Shown in pieces: positions 7,638 to 12,513 of a stretch of 13,328 nt of DNA. Within the stretch, counting starts at the first letter, position 1. Each line of letters starts with the position of its first letter. The DNA is from Methanomassiliicoccales archaeon PtaB.Bin134 (GTDB taxonomy: Archaea > Thermoplasmatota > Thermoplasmata > Methanomassiliicoccales > UBA472), in NCBI GenBank assembly GCA_002067045.1, contig MVPZ01000186.1:1-13328 (forward strand), in the 5' to 3' direction. A program made the translations under genes and the position numbers. A model generated the notes under the pieces. That model made no database searches and was not told the origin of the DNA. It saw nothing but the letters and a program-made list of their open reading frames with translations.

Positions 7638-8333
7638 TCACATGAGCAGGCCGGAGTCCTGCAGCACCCCGGCGAACTCAGGCAGGATGTCCTTGATCCC
7701 GTTGATGACGAACTGTATGGATATGGCCATGACCAGCAGCCCCATGAGCCTGGTGACCACGTTGCGCCCTCCCTCCCCCAGGAAGCGGTCCACCCGCTCC
7801 GAGTTGATCATCATCTGGAAGGACACAAAGATGGTCACCCCGATCCCTATGTAGACACCGGCCAGGGACATGGCCCCCAGCAACGCTCCGGAATTGTCCA
7901 GGCGGTTCATGGCCTCGGAGACCAGGACCACCACGGTGACGATGGTGCCGGGGCCGCTGGTGAAGGGAATGGAGAGGGGGATCAGGGCAATGTCCCTGGA
8001 GCGCCCCTCGGCCTCCGTTCCGCTGTCCTTGGGGTTGAGCATGCCCACCGCTGTACTGAAGAGCAGTATGCCCCCGGCGATGCGGAAGGCCCCTATGCCG
8101 AAGCCGAATATCTGGAACACCAGCAGCCCGGTTATGGCGAAGAAGACCAGGATCATGAGGGAGTATCGAACGCTCTTGGTGGCCACCGCCCTCCTCTCCG
8201 CGGAGGTCTTCCCCTCGGTCAGGGCGATGAAGATCGCGGAGGTGGAGATGGGGTTGGATATGACGATGATGGAGATGATCGAGGCCACGATTATCTCCAG
8301 GCCAAGCACGATATCGCTCATCGCCCTTTCCAT
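7638..8333 (-). CDS. MarC-family (UPF0056) integral membrane protein
   Basis: 231 residues with six predicted membrane helices, the usual size and topology of the MarC family. Diagnostic segments are SNPISTSAIFIALTEG (26-41), the FRIAGGILLFSTAVGML stretch (83-99) and IPLSIPFTSGPGTIVTV (118-134), the duplicated N-P and G-P-G motifs of the family. The function of MarC proteins is not established; the early link to multiple antibiotic resistance was not upheld, and a transport role is only inferred. ATG 8333 is preceded by GAGG at 8341-8344 with seven bases between; ATG 8321 four codons on is an alternative. It lies 84 bp upstream of the exported protein on the same strand, but the repeat between them suggests separate control. 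Divergent from the small membrane protein at 8414. Confidence 0.9.
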   Translation of the reverse strand: MERAMSDIVLGLEIIVASIISIIVISNPISTSAIFIALTEGKTSAERRAVATKSVRYSLMILVFFAITGLLVFQIFGFGIGAFRIAGGILLFSTAVGMLNPKDSGTEAEGRSRDIALIPLSIPFTSGPGTIVTVVVLVSEAMNRLDNSGALLGAMSLAGVYIGIGVTIFVSFQMMINSERVDRFLGEGGRNVVTRLMGLLVMAISIQFVINGIKDILPEFAGVLQDSGLLM

Positions 8334-8379
8334 GGAACATCCTCAATAAACAATTTCTCCTGTTCGACGGTTGAACCAC

Positions 8380-8390
8380 AACGAATTACT
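8380..8390 (+). promoter_or_regulatory. Weak TATA-like element before the small membrane protein
   Basis: The most AT-rich stretch between marC and the plus-strand gene is ACGAATTACTC. It lies about 28 nt before ATG 8414, at the spacing of the other promoters here. A short palindrome GGTTGAACC is found just upstream (8369-8377). The TATA match is poor, so this is tentative. Confidence 0.25.
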
Positions 8391-8413
8391 CCCTTCCGGG
8401 GAATAGCCCTCCC

Positions 8414-8677
8414 ATGGAGCCATGGGAGTTGGCCCTCCGGACCGTCCTTCTGGGACTCAGCTTGATCATGACCATCGTGGCCTTTCAGGCCAGGCGCAGG
8501 TCTGGAAGGGGAAGGATGACCTGGGTGCTTCTGTCCTTCGTCGCGTTCACCGTCCTGTCCGCGGCCGCCCTCCTGGGGGAGATGTTGGGCGATCCATCAT
8601 GGCAGCTCTCCAACAACCTGCTGGTGATACTGCTGCTGATCATCGGTGCGAACTACCTGGCGCTGCTCAGGGGGTGA
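8414..8677 (+). CDS. Small three-helix membrane protein (DUF7521-like)
   Basis: 87 residues with three membrane helices (about 5-24, 34-54 and 65-84) and a short basic loop ARRRSGRGR (26-34). Length, topology and the loop-then-helix pattern resemble the archaeal DUF7521 family, which I recall as often lying next to HTH regulators; that assignment is from memory and not checked. The function is unknown. No Shine-Dalgarno precedes ATG 8414, fitting a leaderless message. The winged-helix gene starts 32 bp before this gene ends, so the pair is probably co-translated and may form a membrane sensor plus DNA-binding partner, an inference from coupling only. Confidence 0.68.
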   Translation: MEPWELALRTVLLGLSLIMTIVAFQARRRSGRGRMTWVLLSFVAFTVLSAAALLGEMLGDPSWQLSNNLLVILLLIIGANYLALLRG

Positions 8678-9209
8678 GCTCGCGGCGGACCCCCTGGACC
8701 TGGAGAGCCGGAGGAGGATATTCGACCTCATCCGCTCCCGTCCAGGAACCTTCCTGAGGGAGATGGAGAGGGAGCTGGACATGCAGGTGGGCATGCTGTC
8801 CTATCACCTCAGGGTCCTGGTCGAGGCGGGCATGGTGCGCAGCGAGCCGGAGGGCAACCATGTGAGGTACTTCCCGGTGGAGGGCTTCATAATGGCCGAC
8901 CGCCGGGCCATGGGATTCCTGCGCAACCGTTCCACCAGGGGGCTGCTCCTCCACCTCCTGGACCGGGGAGAGGTGGGCTTCTCCGAACTCCTGTCCCTGG
9001 CCGGGCTGTCCAAGTCCACCCTGTCCTATCATCTGAAGAGGATGTCCGCGGCCGGCCTGATCTCGGTGACCAGGGGGGAGGCCATGACCGTACGCCTCTC
9101 CGACCCGGAGAAGGTGGCCAACCTGCTCGTCTGGGTGCGCGAGGACGTGGAGAGGGACGCCGTCGACTCCCTCATTCAGGTTTGGGACCGGCTGAGCAAG
9201 GGCCATTGA
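8646..9209 (+). CDS. Transcriptional regulator with two winged-helix (ArsR/MarR-type) domains
   Basis: 187 residues. The first winged helix covers about 17-85, with recognition helix VGMLSYHLRVLVEAG (48-62) and a wing ending HVRYFPVEGF. The second covers about 92-155, with recognition helix STLSYHLKRMSAAG (124-137) and wing ISVTRGEAMTVRL. The two halves share the L-S-Y-H-L core, suggesting an internal duplication. A C-terminal helix (160-187) may dimerise. Such double-wHTH proteins are frequent in Thermoplasmata and related archaea; the target is unknown. The only plausible start is GTG 8646, inside the preceding gene; the first in-frame ATG (8763) would cut into the first domain. It lies upstream of, and on the same strand as, the amino-acid importer, whose palindromic promoter is a candidate target. 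Confidence 0.82.
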   Translation: MRTTWRCSGGELAADPLDLESRRRIFDLIRSRPGTFLREMERELDMQVGMLSYHLRVLVEAGMVRSEPEGNHVRYFPVEGFIMADRRAMGFLRNRSTRGLLLHLLDRGEVGFSELLSLAGLSKSTLSYHLKRMSAAGLISVTRGEAMTVRLSDPEKVANLLVWVREDVERDAVDSLIQVWDRLSKGH

Positions 9210-9224
9210 GGTATACGTTCTCTC

Positions 9225-9271
9225 GAAAATCGTATTTTAATGGTCAAAATCACCAATATTATACGATTTTC
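9225..9271. repeat. 11-bp inverted repeat upstream of the ABC importer
   Basis: GAAAATCGTAT (9225-9235) is repeated as its exact complement ATACGATTTTC (9261-9271), with 25 bases between. The left arm also belongs to a near-palindrome AAAATCGTATTTT (9226-9238). The stretch follows the regulator stop by about 15 bp and could be an operator pair or an RNA hairpin at the end of the regulator transcript. Confidence 0.5.
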
Positions 9272-9282
9272 AATAATTGAAA
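9268..9282. promoter_or_regulatory. Perfect 15-bp palindrome, candidate operator
   Basis: TTTCAATAATTGAAA is a perfect dyad with 7-bp arms around a central A. It overlaps the right arm of the preceding inverted repeat and lies about 50 bp upstream of the importer TATA box, in a strongly AT-rich island within a GC-rich region. This position suits an activator or an upstream repressor site. Confidence 0.45.
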
Positions 9283-9331
9283 TACGAATTACTGCAAAAA
9301 ATGCACATAATGCGCACCAACGTGAAATAAG

Positions 9332-9367
9332 CTTTAAATCAAATCATGCTATGCATGTCAAATCATG
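9332..9367 (+). promoter_or_regulatory. Promoter of the ABC importer with palindrome and direct repeat over the start
   Basis: CTTTAAAT (9332-9339) is a good archaeal TATA box; its spacing predicts a transcription start at about 9362, three bases before ATG 9365. Between them lies the dyad CATGC-TAT-GCATG (9345-9357). The decamer TCAAATCATG occurs at 9339-9348 and again at 9358-9367, 19 bp apart, the second copy containing the start codon. A protein bound here would block initiation. Confidence 0.55.
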
Positions 9368-10219
9368 GCAGACGATACCGTTTCCAGTCAACCCGCTGAC
9401 GGCGGAGCCTCCCTTAAGAAGAAGGGGGGAAAGAAGAACATGATGATCATCGCCGCCGTGGTCGTGATCGTCGTGGCGCTTGTCGCAGTGGTTGTTTTGG
9501 GTGGTTTCCTCAACGAGGAGGAGTACGACAACGCCCTGGACAGGATCCAGAGCAAGGGCAAGATCGTGGTCGGGACCCAGGTCCCGTACCCGCCCTTCGA
9601 GAACATCAACGCTACCACTGACGAGCTCGAGGGCATAGACATCGAGATCATGGAGTATGTCGCCGCGGAGCTGGGCGTGACCGTCGACTGGCGCACCATG
9701 GACTTCGATCCCCTGTTCGCGGCCGTTCAGACCGGCCAGCTGGACTGCGCGATATCGTCCATAACCATCACCGCCGCCCGCGATGTGGTCAACGACTTCA
9801 GCATACCCTACTATGTGGCCAACCAGGCCGTGCTGGTCAAGAACTCCAGCACCATAGCCACCTTCGACGACCTGAACAACAGCGACCTGGCCACCCAGAC
9901 CGGCACCACCGGTCAGTGGTGGGTGGAGGAGAACCTCAGCCCTGTGAGCCACGTCAACCTCGCTGACGTTCCGGCGACCGTCCTGGGCGTTGAGAACGGG
10001 CAGTACGACGCGTTCATCGTGGACACCCCTGTGGCCGACAAGTACTCCAGCGACACCAGCTACAACCTGAAGGTCGCGTTCGTCATCTACACCCTGGAGT
10101 CCTACGGCATACTCATCCCCGATGGCGAGCCGGAACTGAAGGCGGCCATAGACGCAGCCATCGACAAGATGGTCGCCGATGGCACCCTGGATGACATACT
10201 GAACAAGTGGCTGCTCTAA
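9365..10219 (+). CDS. Amino-acid ABC importer, solute-binding protein (family 3), membrane-anchored
   Basis: 284 residues. A hydrophilic lysine-rich N-terminus is followed by one strong membrane helix (about 26-47) with no lipobox cysteine and no clear cleavage site, so the protein is probably tethered by an uncleaved helix. The periplasmic-binding-protein type 2 fold starts at GKIVVGTQVPYPPFE (65-79). Family 3 marks are EGIDIEIMEYVAAELG (89-104), the carboxylate-binding arginine in TAARDVVNDFSIPYY (Arg139), TQTGTTGQWW (177-186) and the amine-binding Asp220 in FIVDTPVA. It captures a polar amino acid; which one cannot be read reliably. It is first in an operon with permease and ATPase; ATG 9365 fits the TATA-box spacing. 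Confidence 0.9.
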   Translation: MADDTVSSQPADGGASLKKKGGKKNMMIIAAVVVIVVALVAVVVLGGFLNEEEYDNALDRIQSKGKIVVGTQVPYPPFENINATTDELEGIDIEIMEYVAAELGVTVDWRTMDFDPLFAAVQTGQLDCAISSITITAARDVVNDFSIPYYVANQAVLVKNSSTIATFDDLNNSDLATQTGTTGQWWVEENLSPVSHVNLADVPATVLGVENGQYDAFIVDTPVADKYSSDTSYNLKVAFVIYTLESYGILIPDGEPELKAAIDAAIDKMVADGTLDDILNKWLL

Positions 10220-10276
10220 GCTGGCCACAAACCCCTTCCCTTAAACTTTCTATAAGTAAAAAGCAGGTGCCGCAAC
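10220..10276 (+). promoter_or_regulatory. Spacer with possible internal promoter and ribosome-binding site
   Basis: This 57-bp gap between binding protein and permease carries a clear AGGTG ribosome-binding site (10265-10269) seven bases before ATG 10277. Upstream are two AT-rich elements, CTTAAACTTT and CTATAAGT, either of which could be a secondary TATA box. The gap contrasts with the 4-bp overlap of the next two genes and may let binding protein and membrane parts be made in different amounts. Confidence 0.35.
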
Positions 10277-10963
10277 ATGGCAATGACGATCGACTGGACA
10301 ATCATACCTGACTACTTCGACGTCTTTATGAAGGGGTTGGAGACGACCCTGATCATATCGATCATCTCCATCGTGCTGGGCTTCGTCGGCGGGATACTGA
10401 TCGGCATGTGCCGCATATCCAGGAACCCGCTGGTCTACGGCGCATCGACGGTTTACGTCGAGGCCTTCCGCGGCACGCCTCTTCTCATTCAGATATTCCT
10501 GGTCTACCTGGGCCTTCCCCAGATAGGCATCTACATAGACAGCCCCCTGGTGGCCGGCCTTATCGCCCTCTCCCTGAACAGCGCCGCGTACCAGTCCGAG
10601 ATATTCAGGGGCGGGGTGCAATCCATCTCCATCGGGCAGATAGAGGCCGCGCGTTCGTTGGGAATGACCTACAACCAGGCGCTGTTCAGCGTGGTGATCC
10701 CTCAGGCCATTCGCAACGCCATGCCTCCCTATACGAACGAGTTCATCACCATGATCAAGGACTCGTCACTGGTCATGACCATAGGCGTCCTGGAGCTCAC
10801 CCTGAGGGGCAAGCTCATCAGCGCCACCACCGGACAGTCCATACCCGTCCTTCTCTTCGTCGCGGTGCTTTACTTCGTCCTCACCTTCAGCACCTCGCGA
10901 ATCATGAGGTATGTGGAGAGGCGTTTCGCCATCCCGGGCATGATGGGGAGTGATTCCAAATGA
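10277..10963 (+). CDS. Amino-acid ABC importer, permease (HisM/GlnP type)
   Basis: 228 residues with about five membrane helices. The N-terminal [19 protein letters not shown] (17-35) and [14 protein letters not shown] (61-74) are typical of polar amino-acid permeases. The cytoplasmic EAA loop that docks on the ATPase is [22 protein letters not shown] (residues 108-129, quoted in two parts of a single motif ending in the invariant Gly). A single permease gene is present, so the channel is probably a homodimer. ATG 10277 is supported by the AGGTG ribosome-binding site; ATG 10283 two codons on is an alternative. Its stop overlaps the start of the ATPase gene by 4 bp (ATGA), so the two are translationally coupled. 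Confidence 0.92.
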   Translation: MAMTIDWTIIPDYFDVFMKGLETTLIISIISIVLGFVGGILIGMCRISRNPLVYGASTVYVEAFRGTPLLIQIFLVYLGLPQIGIYIDSPLVAGLIALSLNSAAYQSEIFRGGVQSISIGQIEAARSLGMTYNQALFSVVIPQAIRNAMPPYTNEFITMIKDSSLVMTIGVLELTLRGKLISATTGQSIPVLLFVAVLYFVLTFSTSRIMRYVERRFAIPGMMGSDSK

Positions 10964-11766
10964 CCGAGCCGATACTGGAGATAGTTGACCTCAAGAAGTC
11001 CTTCGGCGACAACCACGTCCTGAAGGGCATCTCCCTGAAGGTGATGCCCAAGGAGGTCGTCACCATCATCGGCCCCAGCGGCAGCGGCAAGAGCACCCTG
11101 CTGCGTTGCATGAACCACCTGAACCTGCCGGACAGCGGCAAGATAATATTCCAGGGGCACGACATCGGCGACAAGGAAATCGACATCAACGCCGTGCGCA
11201 CCCAGATGAACATGGTGTTCCAGTGCTTCAACCTCTTCATGCATCTCACGGCCAAGAGGAACATATCCCTGGCCCTCATGAAGGTCAAGAAGATGAACAA
11301 GACCGAGGCCGAGGAGCGCGCTCTCAGGGCCCTGGAGACGGTCGGGCTGAAGGACAAGGCCGACGCCTTCCCCGGGGAGCTCTCCGGGGGGCAGCAGCAG
11401 CGCGTGGCCATCGCCAGGGCCCTGGCCATGGACCCCAAGGTCATCCTGTTCGACGAGCCGACCTCCGCGCTGGACCCTGAGCTGATCGGGGAGGTGCTGG
11501 ACGTCATGAAGAAGCTGGCGAATTCTGGAATGACCATGGTGGTGGTGACCCACGAGATGGGCTTCGCCAGGGAGATGGCCGACAAGGTCATCTTCATGGA
11601 CCAGGGGGTCATCGCGGAGCAGGGGACGGCGGAGGAGATATTCGTCAACCCCCAGAACCCCCGCACCAAGGTGTTCCTGAGGAGGATACTGAAGGAGGTG
11701 GGGGCCATGGACCCCGGCATCCCCTCGGACTTCATGCCCAACGGCAACGGTCAAAGCAACCCTTAA
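10960..11766 (+). CDS. Amino-acid ABC importer, ATPase (GlnQ/HisP type)
   Basis: 268 residues, a complete ABC ATPase: Walker [10 protein letters not shown] (38-46), Q-loop Gln88 in MVFQCFNLF, signature LSGGQQQR (141-148), Walker [13 protein letters not shown] (161-172) and H-loop His198 in [20 protein letters not shown] and [17 protein letters not shown] are typical of the polar amino-acid subfamily. It powers import with the permease and binding protein. The residue after the Q-loop glutamine is Cys, where this subfamily usually has Gln or His; all catalytic residues are intact. The tail after about 245 ([11 protein letters not shown] and an NGNG end) is longer than in GlnQ and lacks known motifs. 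Its start overlaps the permease stop. The stop codon TAA (11764-11766) lies inside the TATA box of the following ilv leader. Confidence 0.94.
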   Translation: MTEPILEIVDLKKSFGDNHVLKGISLKVMPKEVVTIIGPSGSGKSTLLRCMNHLNLPDSGKIIFQGHDIGDKEIDINAVRTQMNMVFQCFNLFMHLTAKRNISLALMKVKKMNKTEAEERALRALETVGLKDKADAFPGELSGGQQQRVAIARALAMDPKVILFDEPTSALDPELIGEVLDVMKKLANSGMTMVVVTHEMGFAREMADKVIFMDQGVIAEQGTAEEIFVNPQNPRTKVFLRRILKEVGAMDPGIPSDFMPNGNGQSNP

Positions 11767-11769
11767 ATA
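11762..11769 (+). promoter_or_regulatory. TATA box of the ilv leader transcript
   Basis: CTTAAATA contains the stop codon of the ATPase gene. Its centre is about 28 nt before ATG 11794, predicting a transcription start at about 11790-11794, so the first small ORF would be leaderless. The spacing matches the other TATA boxes in this window. Confidence 0.55.
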
Positions 11770-11793
11770 CGCCATCGGAAATACAAACGGACC

Positions 11794-11853
11794 ATGCACG
11801 CGCTTCGGACATCGACCGTCATTGTTCTGGTCCAGCGCGTCTTGGTCATCTGA
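11794..11853 (+). CDS. Branched-chain amino-acid leader peptide (19 aa)
   Basis: ATG to TGA encodes MHALRTSTVIVLVQRVLVI. Ten of 19 residues are Val, Ile or Leu, and nine of the last eleven. This is the composition of bacterial ilv leader peptides such as IlvL and IvbL, whose translation reports on charged branched-chain tRNAs. ATG 11794 lies where the TATA box at 11762-11769 predicts the transcript to begin, so initiation would be leaderless. Codons used (GTC, ATT, GTT, CTG, GTC, then GTC, TTG, GTC, ATC) cover all three amino acids. The ORF spans hairpin A, and its final codons form one arm of helix B, so ribosome position would change folding. Position directly ahead of ilvN and ilvE supports the role. 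No homologue was looked up; translation is inferred. Confidence 0.6.
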   Translation: MHALRTSTVIVLVQRVLVI

Positions 11854-11864
11854 AAGGGGAGCTG

Positions 11865-11903
11865 ATGGCTTTCCCGTTCATTGTGCGGATGGTATGTCAA
11901 TGA
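11865..11903 (+). CDS. Second small ORF of the ilv leader (12 aa)
   Basis: ATG to TGA encodes MAFPFIVRMVCQ. The purine-rich AGGGGAG at 11855-11861 is Shine-Dalgarno-like, but only three bases separate it from the ATG, closer than usual. Both this site and the start codon lie inside the 5' strand of helix C, so the ORF would be silent when C forms. Its TGA overlaps the ATG of the following ORF (ATGA at 11900-11903), the usual form of translational coupling. It may be only a re-initiation stepping stone; coding status is weakly supported. Confidence 0.3.
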   Translation: MAFPFIVRMVCQ

Positions 11904-12127
11904 GAATGTTATTGCTCGGTCTTATGGTGCTCGGCTCGGCCCGGGGAGGGGGGCGTCGCCCCAAGGTGATCAGCGGAAGCGACAGTCATCAGCTTCCCTG
12001 GCTATCCACTCCCAAGTATCCATGCGGACCGGACAACGGACGGAACGACGACGGCTACTACCAGCCCATAAAGAAGAACCACAGCGTCCGTAACTATCAG
12101 ATACCCATAAAGGGAAAGAAAAACTAA
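11900..12127 (+). CDS. Third small ORF of the ilv leader (75 aa), hypothetical
   Basis: 75 residues from the coupled ATG 11900; no family recognised. The start is leucine-rich: residues 3-11 read MLLLGLMVL, using the codons TTA, TTG, CTC, CTT and CTC. A glycine/arginine stretch follows (GSARGGGRRPK). The last 40 residues are polar and rich in Asn, Lys, Tyr and Pro, with the triplet PIK twice; the encoding CCCATAAAG is a 9-bp direct repeat at 12065-12073 and 12104-12112, 39 bp apart. Codon choice in this last part (AAG, AAC, GAC, TAC, ATA) is like that of neighbouring genes, which supports real coding. It ends 14 nt before ilvN, which has only a weak ribosome-binding site, so translation of this ORF could feed ribosomes to ilvN. 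The frame is also open upstream to a TTG at 11822. Confidence 0.4.
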   Translation: MRMLLLGLMVLGSARGGGRRPKVISGSDSHQLPWLSTPKYPCGPDNGRNDDGYYQPIKKNHSVRNYQIPIKGKKN

Positions 12128-12141
12128 GGACAGGGATCGAG

Positions 12142-12504
12142 ATGGAAGTCATATCGATGGTCGTGAACGACGAGTTCGGAGTCATGCAGAGGATCATGGG
12201 GGAGTTCACCCGGCGCAAGATCAACGTGGACACCATCGTGGTCGGAAAGTGCGAAATGCCCGGCAAGTCCAGAGTGGTCCTCAGCGTCTCCGACCGCAAG
12301 CAGGCCGAATGGGCTGTGGACAGCCTGCAGCGGCTGCACGACATAATCCACGCCGAGCTGGTGGACGAGACCCGGCAGGAAGGCTATGCCCTGGTGAGCA
12401 ACGGTGCGGGAAAGGCCCGGCTGATAGGGTCCAAGGAAGAGGTGGAGAAGATCCTGCAGGCCACCAACCCGGACCGCTTCATAAGAGCGGTGAACGCCAT
12501 CTGA
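12142..12504 (+). CDS. ilvN: Acetolactate synthase small (regulatory) subunit-like ACT protein
   Basis: 120 residues. The N-terminal ACT domain (about 1-72) aligns by eye with IlvN/IlvH: VVNDEFGVMQRIMGEFTRR (7-25), KINVDTIVVGK (26-36), SRVVLSV and a D-x-LQRLHDIIHAELVDE helix-strand end. In this family the domain binds valine and confers feedback inhibition on acetolactate synthase, the first shared step of Val/Leu/Ile synthesis. The C-terminal 45 residues do not resemble the second IlvH domain, so the protein is shorter than the usual archaeal or IlvH form of about 160. The large subunit is not next to it. The Shine-Dalgarno is weak (AGGA eleven bases before, or GGGAT four before the ATG). 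It is in an operon with ilvE, nine bases downstream, behind the leader. A free ACT sensor with another partner remains possible. Confidence 0.75.
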   Translation: MEVISMVVNDEFGVMQRIMGEFTRRKINVDTIVVGKCEMPGKSRVVLSVSDRKQAEWAVDSLQRLHDIIHAELVDETRQEGYALVSNGAGKARLIGSKEEVEKILQATNPDRFIRAVNAI

Positions 12505-12513
12505 GGGACCGAC

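Larger units (their letters stand above)
11790..12141 (+). promoter_or_regulatory. Candidate attenuation leader of the ilvN-ilvE operon
   Basis: This leader of about 350 nt precedes ilvN and has no recognised riboswitch. It contains three small ORFs and a set of pairings, some mutually exclusive. (A) ACGCGCT 11798-11804 with AGCGCGT 11834-11840, extended by GGAC 11807-11810 with GTCC 11830-11833, inside the first ORF. (B) 11844-11850, the last Leu/Val/Ile codons, with 11864-11870. (C) A 16-bp helix with two G-U pairs, 11855-11870 with 11984-11999. (D) GGAAGC 11975-11980 with GCTTCC 11992-11997. (E) GGGGC 11950-11954 with GCCCC 11958-11962. (F) ACGGACG 12036-12042 with CGTCCGT 12085-12091. B and D each exclude C. 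No oligo-U run follows any of them, so control of translation or coupling is favoured over intrinsic termination. Confidence 0.6.

Noticed and set aside
6333..8465. A 710-codon open frame on the plus strand
   Set aside because: It lies antisense to the exported protein and marC, both with clear protein features. Its product is dominated by His, Gln, Gly and Val in no recognisable fold, as expected of a shadow frame in GC-rich DNA.
9240..9443. 67-codon plus-strand frame across the importer promoter
   Set aside because: It covers the AT-rich regulatory island and then runs out of frame into the binding-protein gene; no protein features.
9344..10228. 294-codon minus-strand frame opposite the binding protein
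   Set aside because: Shadow of a well-supported family 3 binding protein; composition rich in His, Gly and Val without motifs.
11950..11962. GC-rich hairpin GGGGC-GTC-GCCCC as an intrinsic terminator
   Set aside because: No run of T follows it on either strand, and archaeal termination depends on such tracts; it is listed only as part of the leader structure.
11767..12141. Known riboswitch, T-box or tRNA in the ilv leader
   Set aside because: No T-box sequence, no tRNA T-arm motif and no aptamer core that I recognise could be found by eye; the region is better explained by small ORFs and pairings.
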